NCBI RefSeq assembly: GCF_003131185.1
Contig: NZ_QFFU01000003.1
Location: 1-64,000, forward strand
Length of the DNA: 64,000 nt
Source: Pseudomonas ovata
GTDB lineage: Bacteria; Pseudomonadota; Gammaproteobacteria; Pseudomonadales; Pseudomonadaceae
Direction: 5' to 3'
The notes under the pieces are model-generated. The model had not been told where the DNA came from. It saw only the letters and a list, made by a program, of their open reading frames with translations, and searched no databases. Below, piece after piece: positions 19,239 to 27,201 of this stretch; position 1 is the stretch's first letter; each line of letters begins with the position of its first letter. The position numbers and the translations under genes are program-made.

Positions 19239-19447
19239 GGAAACTCCTGAGCCGCCTGGCGCGGCCGTTCATTGAGAGGCTTGAGGGTTCGCTCTTCGGC
19301 ACCGGCATTCGTCACGAATCACCCGGCCTGAACACCTGCGAATTTCAGTCTCGCATCAATGAAAGTGGGAATTTCCACTGTTAAAAGTAGGAACTTTCCT
19401 GGGACTTTTAAGTTAACGACACCATCACATTTTTAATCCCCGGACGC

Positions 19448-19475
19448 AAAAAAGCCCCTGCAGGCAGGGGCTTTT
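19448..19475 (-). terminator. Rho-independent terminator after flgE
   Basis: Read on the minus strand, the 11-bp stem AAAAGCCCCTG/CAGGGGCTTTT with a four-base loop is followed by a run of T. It starts about 20 bases after the flgE stop and should end the flgBCDE transcript before the second hook gene. Confidence 0.88.
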
Positions 19476-19495
19476 CGAGACTCACGCAACAGACA

Positions 19496-20821
19496 TTACA
19501 TCTGGATGGTGGTCTGCAGGATGGTGCTCTGGGTGGAGATGGTCTTGGCGTTCGCCTGGTAGTTGCTTTGCGCCTTGATCAGCTCGACCAGCTCGGACGT
19601 CAGGTCGACGTTGGACTCTTCCAGCGCCTGACCGGTGACATAGCCCAGGGTACCGGTTTGTGGCGCGCCACTGACCGGCACGCCCGACGAGAACGTCTCG
19701 CGCCAGTTGGTGCCACCGGCCGCTTCCAGGCCCTGCACGTTGGCGAAGGTGGTCAGCGAGACCTGGCCGATGACTTTCGACTGGCCGTTGGTGTAGGTGG
19801 CGAACAGGCTGCCGCTGGCGTCGACGCTCATGGCGCTGACTTGCCCGGTGGCATAGCCGTTCTGGGTCTGGCTGATCAGGCCGGACGCTGCGGCAGTCTG
19901 CTTGACGTTCGTCATGTCCAGCTTGATGCCGGTGGGCGAACCGGCAGCGCCGTTGGCGGCCCAGGTCGCGGTGGTGCCGGTGCCACTCTGTACGCCGGGG
20001 ACCCAGCCATTGACCTGCAAGGTGCCGTCGGCATTGAGGGTCACGGCGCCCGAGGTGACCGGTGCACCGGTGCCCGAGTTGATCAGGTTACCGCTGGAAT
20101 CAAAGGTCAGCTTGGTTTCAGTCGTGGTTGTCGTCGTCGGATCGGTGATGTTGCGACCGTTGACCAGACTGTGCATCGACCAGGTGTTGACGCCGGTCTT
20201 GACGAAGTAGTTTTCCAGCTTGTGCTCGTTACCCTGGGTGTCATAGATCGGGGTGTCGTACTTGAAGTTGTACGACTTGGTGTCGGTCGCGTCGAAGGTC
20301 GACAGCGTCGGCAGGGTAGTCGAGGAGTTCAGGTTCGCGGAGTTGGTGATCTGCGACGTGGTGTTGGGCACCAGGTTCGAGGTGTCAATGCGCATCCGGC
20401 CCAGCGTACCCACACCGATCGCGCCATTGCCGTCGACGTTGTAGCCCTGCAGGTTCATGCCTTCGCTGTTGACGATGTAGCCTTCACGGTCAGTGTGGAA
20501 CGCACCGGCACGGGTATAGAGCTTCTCGCCGTTGTTGGTCAGCATGAAGAAGCCGCTGCCGTTGATGGCCATGTCCAGGCTGTTGCCGGTACCAGTCGCC
20601 AGGTTGCCCTGGGTGAACTCCTGCGAGATAGCGCCGATGGCCACGCCGCTGCCGGTGCTGACGCCGCCGGAGGTGGCACGAATCGATTGGGCATACTGGT
20701 CGCGGAACTCGACACGCGACGACTTGAAGCCATTGGTGGCGACGTTGGCAATGTTGTTGCCGGTGACGTCAAGATGCTTGTTGGCCGCAAAGAGACCACT
20801 AAGACCGATATTGAAAGACAT
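19496..20821 (-). CDS. flgE: Flagellar hook protein FlgE
   Basis: 441 residues, the usual size. The N-terminus MSFNIGLSGLFAANKHLDVT and the GNNIANVATNGFKSSRVEFR motif, a single FlaE-type D2 domain near residues 200-330 (NYFVKTGVNTWSMHSLVNGR), and a C-terminus ending LVELIKAQSNYQANAKTIST are diagnostic. FlgE polymerises into the hook, the universal joint outside the cell. It is the last gene of the flgB-C-D-E run, 28 bp after flgD, and is closed by the terminator at 19448. Confidence 0.97.
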   Translation of the reverse strand: MSFNIGLSGLFAANKHLDVTGNNIANVATNGFKSSRVEFRDQYAQSIRATSGGVSTGSGVAIGAISQEFTQGNLATGTGNSLDMAINGSGFFMLTNNGEKLYTRAGAFHTDREGYIVNSEGMNLQGYNVDGNGAIGVGTLGRMRIDTSNLVPNTTSQITNSANLNSSTTLPTLSTFDATDTKSYNFKYDTPIYDTQGNEHKLENYFVKTGVNTWSMHSLVNGRNITDPTTTTTTETKLTFDSSGNLINSGTGAPVTSGAVTLNADGTLQVNGWVPGVQSGTGTTATWAANGAAGSPTGIKLDMTNVKQTAAASGLISQTQNGYATGQVSAMSVDASGSLFATYTNGQSKVIGQVSLTTFANVQGLEAAGGTNWRETFSSGVPVSGAPQTGTLGYVTGQALEESNVDLTSELVELIKAQSNYQANAKTISTQSTILQTTIQM

Positions 20822-20849
20822 TTACAACTCCTCGCCGTCTGCCCGGCTC

Positions 20850-21533
20850 TTACAATCCGATGGTCTGAACTTTGGACAGGGCGATGCTGCTGCCGCCGGC
20901 CAGGTTAAGGGTCATGTCGCCGCCTGTGGTCGCGGTCGTCACACTGTTGACGGTGGCCGGCAGGTAGGTGCCCAGGGCGGTGCCCTCGCCATTGATCGAC
21001 GCATTAACCTTGAAGGTGTAGTTGCCGGCCGGTGCTGCGCTGCCGTCATCCTTGATGCCGTCCCAGGTGAAGCTTTGGGTACCAACCGGCAAGGCGCCCA
21101 GGTCGACGGTGTCGGCCAGAGTGCCGCTGGCATCGTAGACACTGAGCGTGGTGCTGGTGGTGGTGGCCGGGACGACCACCGAACCGGTCAGGCCCTTGCC
21201 GGCATCAACGTGCACACTGCTGGCCTCGACAATCACCGAACGCCCGACCAGCGACGAGGCCTGCAGGGCCTGCGACGACTTGTAGATGGTGGCGATGGAA
21301 TCGACCGTGCCGGTCAGGTTCTGCATGCTTTCCAGGCTGCTGAACTGCGCCAGCTGGGCCACGAACTGGGTGTTGTCCTGAGGATCCAGAGGGTTCTGGT
21401 TCTTCATCTGGGTCACCAGCAGTTGCAGGAACGCGTCCTTGCCCAGGGCACTGGTGCCGTCGTTGGTCTTGGTCTTGGTCGGGTTCTGCAGCGAATTGAT
21501 GAATTTCGCCGATACATCGTTTTCAACAGCCAT
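20850..21533 (-). CDS. flgD: Hook-capping scaffold protein FlgD
   Basis: 227 residues. The N-terminal region contains the conserved GKDAFLQLLVTQMKNQNPLD and FVAQLAQFSSLESMQN motifs. The C-terminal half has the FlgD Ig-like/tudor region (TLSVYDASGTLADTVDLGAL, SFTWDGIKDDGSAAPAGNYT). FlgD caps the growing hook and is later replaced by FlgK. It lies 14 bp after flgC. Confidence 0.97.
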   Translation of the reverse strand: MAVENDVSAKFINSLQNPTKTKTNDGTSALGKDAFLQLLVTQMKNQNPLDPQDNTQFVAQLAQFSSLESMQNLTGTVDSIATIYKSSQALQASSLVGRSVIVEASSVHVDAGKGLTGSVVVPATTTSTTLSVYDASGTLADTVDLGALPVGTQSFTWDGIKDDGSAAPAGNYTFKVNASINGEGTALGTYLPATVNSVTTATTGGDMTLNLAGGSSIALSKVQTIGL

Positions 21534-21547
21534 GGTTCATGCCCTCA

Positions 21548-21991
21548 TTACTGACCCAGGGTCAGAACCTTCTGCATCATGGTTTTGGCGGTGTTCATGA
21601 TTTCGACGTTGGTCTGGAACGAACGACTGGCGGAAATCATGTCGGCCATTTCTTCCACGACATTGACGTTGGGGTAGTAGACGTACCCGTTGCCGTCGGC
21701 AGAAGGATGATTGGGCTCGTAGCGGGCTTCAAGGTTGGAGGTGTCCTCGATGATGCCCGAGACCTGCACGCCCTGCCCGGCCTGACCCTGGTCCTGGAAC
21801 AGGGAACCACCACCGATCGACTGCTGGCCTTCAAGCACGGTGGCGAACACCGGATGACGGGCACGATAGGTCTGATCCATGCTCGACGACACGGTTTCAG
21901 CGTTGGCAATGTTACTGGCAGTGGTGTTCAGACGCGTGGTCTGGGCACTCATGGCGCTGCCGGCAATGTTGAAGACATTCGATAGCGACAT
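21548..21991 (-). CDS. flgC: Proximal rod protein FlgC
   Basis: 147 residues. MSLSNVFNIAGSAMSAQTTR, the TTASNIANAETVSSSM motif and the DPNHP-like YEPNHPSADGNGYVYYPNVN segment are characteristic of FlgC. It is a periplasmic rod subunit. The ribosome-binding site GGAGAG lies inside the end of flgB, only 3 bp of gap separate the genes, and the two are probably translationally coupled. Confidence 0.97.
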   Translation of the reverse strand: MSLSNVFNIAGSAMSAQTTRLNTTASNIANAETVSSSMDQTYRARHPVFATVLEGQQSIGGGSLFQDQGQAGQGVQVSGIIEDTSNLEARYEPNHPSADGNGYVYYPNVNVVEEMADMISASRSFQTNVEIMNTAKTMMQKVLTLGQ

Positions 21992-21994
21992 GAA

Positions 21995-22405
21995 TCACTC
22001 TCCGCGCAGGGCCGATACCAGCCCTTTGAACTTACTGTTGAGCAGCGTGAAGCTGGCCTGGAACGACATGGAGTTCTGGGTGTAACTGGCCTGCTCCACT
22101 TGCGAGTCGACGGTGTTCTGGTCCAGCGACGGCGCCGACGGGGTGCGATACAGCAGCACGCCCTCGTTGTCGCTGCCGCTGCCCTGAGCCTCGATATGGC
22201 GACCGTTGGTGGTGTTCATGGCGAACTGGCCCTTGTTGACCTTCTCGGTCTCGGCCGCCAGCACGGCAGAAAAATCCAGGTCACGCGCCTTGTAGCCCGG
22301 GGTATCGGCGTTGGAAATGTTGTTGGCCAACACCTCGGCCCGCTGGGCGCGGAAATTCAGGGCTTTTTCGTGGATGCCAAGTGCTTTATCGAAATTGATG
22401 CTCAT
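21995..22405 (-). CDS. flgB: Proximal rod protein FlgB
   Basis: 136 residues. The sequence MSINFDKALGIHEKALNFRA, then LANNISNADTPGYKARDLDF, is the FlgB form of the rod signature. It forms part of the most proximal rod, near the MS ring. It is the first gene of the flgB-C-D-E run, and a sigma54-type promoter lies about 80 bases upstream. Confidence 0.97.
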   Translation of the reverse strand: MSINFDKALGIHEKALNFRAQRAEVLANNISNADTPGYKARDLDFSAVLAAETEKVNKGQFAMNTTNGRHIEAQGSGSDNEGVLLYRTPSAPSLDQNTVDSQVEQASYTQNSMSFQASFTLLNSKFKGLVSALRGE

Positions 22406-22486
22406 GTCGGGAAACCTTTACCGGTTGACCTGATGTACGTATCACAGACAAAGCAATCGGCATGCCATGTTGTCGAACGCCATGTT

Positions 22487-22502
22487 TGCTAGGGTTTTGC
22501 CA
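22487..22502 (-). promoter_or_regulatory. Sigma54-type promoter of flgBCDE
   Basis: On the minus strand TGGCAAAACCCTAGCA has TGGCA at -24 and AGCA at -12 with the correct 12-base GG-to-GC spacing; only one base of the usual TTGC is changed. The predicted start lies about 70 bases before flgB, in a 239-bp gap after cheR. Sigma54/FleR control of this operon is known in Pseudomonas. Confidence 0.65.
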
Positions 22503-22644
22503 CGCACAGGCGGCAGGCATGCCAGAAAAGCGGCAAGGGATTACCGCCAGGAGGGAGGCGGCGGCAAGCGGAGTGTCGTTTTTTTGCCAGAAGATGGCAC
22601 GAGGGTTGCCGCTGCGTGGCAGATCACGCAACGGCAAGGGCGGC

Positions 22645-23472
22645 TTATTTGGCCTTGTAGATGATGCCCGGGCTGCACTGGACCATCTGGTAATGATCCG
22701 GCAGGCCGTTAAGCGCTTCGGAAGCCCCCAGGAACAAATAGCCACCCGGCTTGAGCACACTGTGGATGCGCAGCAGGATGTCCTTCTTCACCTCGGCGGA
22801 AAAGTAGATCAGCACGTTGCGACAGAACACGATGTCGAACTTGCCCAGGCTGGCATAGCTGTCGAGCAGGTTGAACGAACGGAATTCGACCCGACTCTTG
22901 ATCGGTGCCTTCACCGCCCAGCGCCCCGGCGTCTTGACGTCGAAGTACCGCTGCAGGCGTTCCGGCGACAGGCCGCGGCCGATGGCCAGGCTGTCGTATT
23001 CGCCGCTCTTGCAGTTATTGAGCATCAGGCTGGAAAGGTCGGTGGCCACGATCTGCACACCGGTCTTGAGCTGCCCCGGGTTACTGCGCTCGAACTCGTC
23101 GATCGACATCGACAACGAGTACGGCTCCTGCCCGGAAGAACAGGCCGCCGACCAGATACGCAGGCGCTGGCCAGGGCTGGCCTTGATCTGCTCGGGCAAG
23201 ACCTTGTTCTTGAGCACCTCGAACGGATAGGTGTCGCGAAACCACAGGGTTTCGTTGGTGGTCATTGCGTCGACCACCTGCTCGCGCAGCCCGCTGCGCG
23301 GCTGGGACTGCATGCGCTGCACCAGTTCGCCCAGGCTCTTGATGCCCTGCTGCTCCATCAGCTTGTTGAGGCGGCTGGAAACAAGGTACTGCTTGTTTTC
23401 ACCCAGCAGGATGCCACAGGCTTTTTCCAGAAAGACCCGGAACTGTTCAAAATCCAAATTACCCGTAGACAA
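22645..23472 (-). CDS. cheR: Chemotaxis protein methyltransferase CheR
   Basis: 275 residues, SAM-dependent glutamate methyltransferase for chemoreceptors in the cytoplasm. An N-terminal helical domain (1-75) is followed by a catalytic domain with TTNETLWFRDTYPFEVLKN, the SAM-binding IWSAACSSGQEPYSLSM and the FDIVFCRNVLIYF motif. Translation appears to start at a TTG codon (23470-23472) with GAGAGGCGG upstream; the homologous N-terminus begins MSTGNLDF there. It follows cheV with a 92-bp gap. Confidence 0.95.
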   Translation of the reverse strand: MSTGNLDFEQFRVFLEKACGILLGENKQYLVSSRLNKLMEQQGIKSLGELVQRMQSQPRSGLREQVVDAMTTNETLWFRDTYPFEVLKNKVLPEQIKASPGQRLRIWSAACSSGQEPYSLSMSIDEFERSNPGQLKTGVQIVATDLSSLMLNNCKSGEYDSLAIGRGLSPERLQRYFDVKTPGRWAVKAPIKSRVEFRSFNLLDSYASLGKFDIVFCRNVLIYFSAEVKKDILLRIHSVLKPGGYLFLGASEALNGLPDHYQMVQCSPGIIYKAK

Positions 23473-23564
23473 AAGTACCGCCTCTCAAATCATGTGAACG
23501 TGCAGGGTGCATGACCCTGGTGGGACGGCTCGCAGGTGCGCATGCAAGCCTGCGACCCACTTTG

Positions 23565-24497
23565 CTAGCTTTGGTCTGCTGCCTTGATCCGGGACACAAC
23601 GCGTGCCGCCAGGTCATCGGGCCGGAATTTCGCCAGGAAATCATCGGCACCGACTTTTTTGACCATTGCCTGGTTGAACACCCCCGACAACGAAGTGTGC
23701 AGGGTGATGTGCATCTTGTTCATCCGCGGATCATTGCGTATGGCTGCCGTCAAGGTATAGCCATCCATCTCCGGCATTTCAATGTCGGAGATCATCATCA
23801 GGAATTCTTCTTCGGGTTTCTTGCCCTCGGCGATCAGCGCCAGCAGGTAATCGAGCGCCTGGCGACCATCATTGAGCGCGACCACTTCTACACCGACTGT
23901 TTCCAGGCAACGGCTGACCTGCTTGCGCGCCACGGACGAGTCGTCGACGGTCAGCACCCGCAGCGAGACAGCCTTATGATGAGTGTCTGCATCAATCACA
24001 CCGACCGACACGGCTTCGGAGATCGGCGCCACCTCGGCCAGGATTTTCTCGACGTCGATGATTTCCACCAACTGATTGTCGACGCGCGTGACGGCGGTCA
24101 GGTAATGGTCGCGACCGGTGCCCTTGGGTGGCGGATGAATCTCCTCCCAGTTCATGTTCACGATGCGTTCGACCGAATGCACCAGAAACCCCTGCACCTT
24201 GGTGTTGTACTCGGTGATGATGACGAAGGTGTTTTCCAGCGAGATCATCCCGGCGGAACCGGTGGCCATGGCCAGGTCCAGAATCGGAATCGTGCCACCG
24301 CGGATATTGGCCACACCACGCACGATCCTGCTCGATTTGGGCATGATGGTGAGTTTCGGGCATTGCAGTACTTCTTTGACCTTGAAAACGTTGATCCCGT
24401 AGAGCTGCTTGCCTTGCAGGCGAAACAGCAACAGCTCCAGGCGATTCTGACCAACCAGCTGCGTGCGCTGGTTTACCGAATCCATTACACCTGCCAT
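23565..24497 (-). CDS. cheV: Chemotaxis coupling protein CheV (CheW-REC fusion)
   Basis: 310 residues. The CheW-like domain covers about 20-165 (LLLFRLQGKQLYGINVFKVK, GVANIRGGTIPILDLAMATG) and a receiver domain covers about 175-305 (VLTVDDSSVARKQV, phosphoacceptor Asp in MISDIEMPEMDGYTL, and KVGADDFLAKF). CheV couples chemoreceptors to CheA and adapts through phosphorylation. The ATG at 24497 has AAGGGGGG upstream; a second ATG 12 bases in is also possible. It is divergent from flgA, sharing an 80-bp promoter gap. Confidence 0.95.
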   Translation of the reverse strand: MAGVMDSVNQRTQLVGQNRLELLLFRLQGKQLYGINVFKVKEVLQCPKLTIMPKSSRIVRGVANIRGGTIPILDLAMATGSAGMISLENTFVIITEYNTKVQGFLVHSVERIVNMNWEEIHPPPKGTGRDHYLTAVTRVDNQLVEIIDVEKILAEVAPISEAVSVGVIDADTHHKAVSLRVLTVDDSSVARKQVSRCLETVGVEVVALNDGRQALDYLLALIAEGKKPEEEFLMMISDIEMPEMDGYTLTAAIRNDPRMNKMHITLHTSLSGVFNQAMVKKVGADDFLAKFRPDDLAARVVSRIKAADQS

Positions 24498-24549
24498 GCC
24501 CTGCCCCCCTTACCTCAACCATCGATTACCACATGCCAGGGATGGCAAG

Positions 24550-24565
24550 CGGCACGAGCCTTGCT
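24550..24565 (+). promoter_or_regulatory. Sigma54 promoter of flgA
   Basis: CGGCACGAGCCTTGCT differs from the sigma54 consensus only in the first T of TGGCAC and has exact -24/-12 spacing. The expected start of transcription, 12 bases after the -12 GC, is 24576 or 24577, which is the first base of the flgA start codon. Confidence 0.8.
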
Positions 24566-24576
24566 TTTTATACGTC

Positions 24577-25335
24577 ATGAACGACAAGACGACAATTTTT
24601 CGACACGCCGCATTAGAAACCCGCCACTGGCTGGGCGCAATCGTCATGCTGTGCCTGTTGTGCACTGCAAATCCCGGTCGAGCCGAGAATTTCACACTGC
24701 CTGAACAGCTTATCGGCGTCACCGAGGGGTTTCTTGAGTACACCGTACAAGAGTATTTGGCGAGCAGCCAGATCGAGGGCCGCCATGAGATTCAGGTCCG
24801 GCAACTGGACCCGCGCATGCGCCTGGCGTTTTGCGACAAGGATTTGACAGCGACACTGGAGAGCCAGCGCCCGGTAGGCCGGGTCACCGTGCGGGTACGC
24901 TGCGAGGGCTCATCCCCTTGGACTGTCTATGTGCCGGCCCAGGTGCAACTGTTTCGCACCGTGGTCATCGCCACGCGACCGCTCAAGCGTGACACGGTCA
25001 TCAATGAGCAAGACATTGCCTTGCGCGAGCGGGATGTCGGCACGCTGAACCAGGGCTTTCTGCCATCACTGGACCTGGCCATCGGGCAGAAACTTGTCCG
25101 ACCAGCGGTCGTCGATCAGGTGCTGTCGCCCACGTTTCTCGAACAACCCGCCATGATCCGCAAGGGTGACCAGGTGGTGATTATCGCGCGCAGCGCCAGC
25201 CTGGCGGTGCGCATGCCGGGCGAGGCACTGTCCGATGGCGGGCTCAATGAACAGATACGGGTACGCAACCTCAACTCCAAGCGGGTGATAAAGGCCAGCA
25301 TTACAGGCCCCGGGCAAGTGGAAGTGGCCATGTGA
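24577..25335 (+). CDS. flgA: P-ring assembly chaperone FlgA
   Basis: 252 residues from the ATG at 24577. A signal peptide covers about residues 1-36 (HWLGAIVMLCLLCTANPGRA). The SAF-type domain lies around 120-185 (TRPLKRDTVINEQDIALRER) and the C-terminal beta domain ends VRNLNSKRVIKASITGPGQV. FlgA is a periplasmic chaperone for FlgI. Upstream in-frame ATGs would lie before the signal peptide and upstream of the sigma54 promoter. No ribosome-binding site is seen before this ATG, which fits a leaderless message; a later start at 24646 would destroy the signal peptide. Confidence 0.93.
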   Translation: MNDKTTIFRHAALETRHWLGAIVMLCLLCTANPGRAENFTLPEQLIGVTEGFLEYTVQEYLASSQIEGRHEIQVRQLDPRMRLAFCDKDLTATLESQRPVGRVTVRVRCEGSSPWTVYVPAQVQLFRTVVIATRPLKRDTVINEQDIALRERDVGTLNQGFLPSLDLAIGQKLVRPAVVDQVLSPTFLEQPAMIRKGDQVVIIARSASLAVRMPGEALSDGGLNEQIRVRNLNSKRVIKASITGPGQVEVAM

Positions 25336-25442
25336 ACGGCATTGATATCGATTGAAGCTGGTGTGTGGCGCCGGTTTTTTCTAGACTGCACCGCATATCC
25401 AGGCGCGCAATGCCTGCTGTCCAGGCTTTGCAACATTGCGCC

Positions 25443-25469
25443 TAAAGTTTTCCATGGGTTAGCCGAAAA
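25443..25469 (+). promoter_or_regulatory. FliA (sigma28) promoter of flgMN
   Basis: TAAAGTTT (25443-25450), an 11-base spacer and GCCGAAAA (25462-25469) match the sigma28 consensus TAAAGTTT-N11-GCCGATAA at all but one base. The site lies 37 bases before the flgM ATG. FliA-dependent transcription of flgMN is established in P. aeruginosa. Confidence 0.9.
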
Positions 25470-25506
25470 CAAGGCAAGCGTCCAAAATACCCAGAGGTTT
25501 TCAATC

Positions 25507-25815
25507 ATGCCCATCGATTTCAGTCGACTTAGTAACTCACAGTCCGTAGGCAGTACTTCGCGCACCAGCGGCGCCAAGGAAACCGGCAAGGCCGAGAGCT
25601 TGCCTGCGACGGCCGCCACCAAGAATGCCGGCGAATCAGTACACCTGAGCAGTGAGGCTCAACAGCTGCAGAAGATCACCGACAAGCTGGCTGATCTGCC
25701 GACCGTCAACAGTGCCCGGGTTGCCGAGCTCAAACAGGCGATCGCAGACGGCAGTTACGTGGTCGACAGCAACCGTGTAGCCAGCAAGCTGCTCGGCTTC
25801 GAAGCCGCGCGCTAA
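25507..25815 (+). CDS. flgM: Anti-sigma28 factor FlgM
   Basis: 102 residues from [12 protein letters not shown]. The C-terminal half has the FlgM signature [20 protein letters not shown], then [20 protein letters not shown] and SKLLGFE. FlgM binds FliA in the cytoplasm and is exported through the completed hook, releasing late gene expression. The N-terminal half is disordered-looking, as usual. An upstream in-frame start at 25342 would lie before the FliA promoter, so the ATG at 25507 with AGAGG is chosen. Confidence 0.95.
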   Translation: MPIDFSRLSNSQSVGSTSRTSGAKETGKAESLPATAATKNAGESVHLSSEAQQLQKITDKLADLPTVNSARVAELKQAIADGSYVVDSNRVASKLLGFEAAR

Positions 25816-25859
25816 GTCTCGCGCGGGACTTTCTGGACGCTTGAAAACCAGAGCATGCG

Positions 25860-26327
25860 ATGCAAGACACTACTTTGCTGCAGATGATTACCGATGACAT
25901 GGTCCCGACCCGCCAACTGCTGGAGTTATTGCAGAGCGAGTCGCTGGTACTGCACGGTCGGGACATGACCGAGATGGAGCGAATCCTCGCGCAGAAGCAG
26001 GCGCTGGTGATCCAGCTCGAGCAACACGGCCGGAGGCGCAGCCAGGTGCTGGCCAGCCTGGGCCTGCCGACCAACCGCCAGGGCCTGGAAACACTGGCCG
26101 GCCAGTCCTCTGTAGGCGAGCAATTGCTTGAAGCCGGTGACGAACTGGCGACTCTCATCGGCGAATGCCAGGCACTCAACGAACAAAACGGCAAGCTGAT
26201 TCAGTTGCAGCAGATGACAACCGCTCATCAATTGCGCATTCTGAACGGCGGCGAGACACCCTCGCTATACGACAGCCGGGGCTCAACAGCCGGTAGAGCC
26301 AAGCCGCGCCCTCTCAGCCAGGCCTAA
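25860..26327 (+). CDS. flgN: Flagellar export chaperone FlgN
   Basis: 155 residues, almost entirely helical, with LLQMITDDMVPTRQLLELLQ and MERILAQKQALVIQLEQHGR as in the FlgN family. It is the cytoplasmic chaperone for FlgK and FlgL. It follows flgM by 44 bp and is probably cotranscribed from the same FliA promoter. Confidence 0.92.
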   Translation: MQDTTLLQMITDDMVPTRQLLELLQSESLVLHGRDMTEMERILAQKQALVIQLEQHGRRRSQVLASLGLPTNRQGLETLAGQSSVGEQLLEAGDELATLIGECQALNEQNGKLIQLQQMTTAHQLRILNGGETPSLYDSRGSTAGRAKPRPLSQA

Positions 26328-26409
26328 CTTGCTGTTTAAAGCCGCCCCACATGATGGCAGAATGCCCATCATTGCGTTGCCGTAGTATTTTGCCTGGAGA
26401 TACTTAAAA

Positions 26410-27156
26410 GTGAATGGCTTAGCCGCGGATGATGCTCCGCAACCCCCGAAGGTTCTCAATACGCCTTTGGAAATTGCCGCCAACCTGCGGTTACTCATGG
26501 AAAACCACGATCCCCTGATCATTACTTTCCATGAGCGCTCCCAACGCTTCCAGAGTTATCTGGTCAAAGTTGACCGCGACACCAACCTCATCGAGCTGGA
26601 TGAGATGATCCCGCGCGACGGTGAACGCTTCCTGAGCAACGGCGAGACCTTCCGCGTCGAAGGCTTTCATGATGGTGTGCGCATCGCCTGGGAATGCAGT
26701 GCGCCGATGAACATCGTCGACACCCCCGGCCAGCGCCTGTACAGCGGCCCGATGCCTTCGGAAGTCATCTATCACCAGCGCCGCAACGCGTTCCGTGCCG
26801 CCCTCAAGCTGTCACAGCTGGTCGACATCGACCTTGACGGCGACAAGCTCAAGTTCCCGATCAAGGGCAAACTGCTGGACATCTCGGCCACCGGCTGCAA
26901 GCTGCGCTTCGAAGGCGACATCTCCGAACGCGTACAACTGGGCCAAGTGTATGACCGTTTCGTCGCCAGGCTGCCTTTCGGCGCCATGACCTCCGCCGTT
27001 GAACTGCGCTACCTGCACTTCGAAGAGCGCTTCAACACCACCTTTGCCGGCGTGCGCTTCCACAATGTCAGTGGCCTGGTGCAGCGCCAGGTCGAACGTT
27101 TCGTCTATCAGTTGCAGCGTGAAGCACGCCGCTTCGACAAAGACGACGACTTCTGA
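26410..27156 (+). CDS. flgZ: PilZ-domain c-di-GMP flagellar brake (YcgR/FlgZ)
   Basis: 248 residues. The N-terminal YcgR domain (about 15-120) precedes a PilZ domain (about 125-240) with both c-di-GMP motifs intact: RNAFR in [12 protein letters not shown] and DISATG. In P. putida the homologue FlgZ sits in this position after flgMN and reduces swimming at high c-di-GMP. Translation starts at GTG 26410 with GGAGA upstream. An 82-bp gap after flgN shows no clear promoter. Confidence 0.93.
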   Translation: MNGLAADDAPQPPKVLNTPLEIAANLRLLMENHDPLIITFHERSQRFQSYLVKVDRDTNLIELDEMIPRDGERFLSNGETFRVEGFHDGVRIAWECSAPMNIVDTPGQRLYSGPMPSEVIYHQRRNAFRAALKLSQLVDIDLDGDKLKFPIKGKLLDISATGCKLRFEGDISERVQLGQVYDRFVARLPFGAMTSAVELRYLHFEERFNTTFAGVRFHNVSGLVQRQVERFVYQLQREARRFDKDDDF

Positions 27157-27163
27157 TGGCAAA

Positions 27164-27190
27164 GGCCGCGCTGCCTGATACAGCGCGGCC
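27164..27190. terminator. Strong hairpin between convergent genes
   Basis: A perfect 10-bp stem GGCCGCGCTG/CAGCGCGGCC with a 7-base loop lies between flgZ (+) and the transporter gene (-). There is no good T-run on either strand, so it may be a rho-assisted or stabilising hairpin rather than a classical terminator. Confidence 0.55.
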
Positions 27191-27201
27191 CTGATCGTGA
27201 C

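Noticed and set aside
22592..22637. Inverted repeat TTGCCG...TGCGTG / CACGCA...CGGCAA after cheR as a rho-independent terminator
   Set aside because: It is a real dyad, but no T-run follows on the minus strand, so I do not call a terminator.
26340..26400. FliA promoter before flgZ (TAAAGCCG and a later GCCGTAGT)
   Set aside because: The two half-sites do not have the required 11-base spacing and the -10 half is poor.
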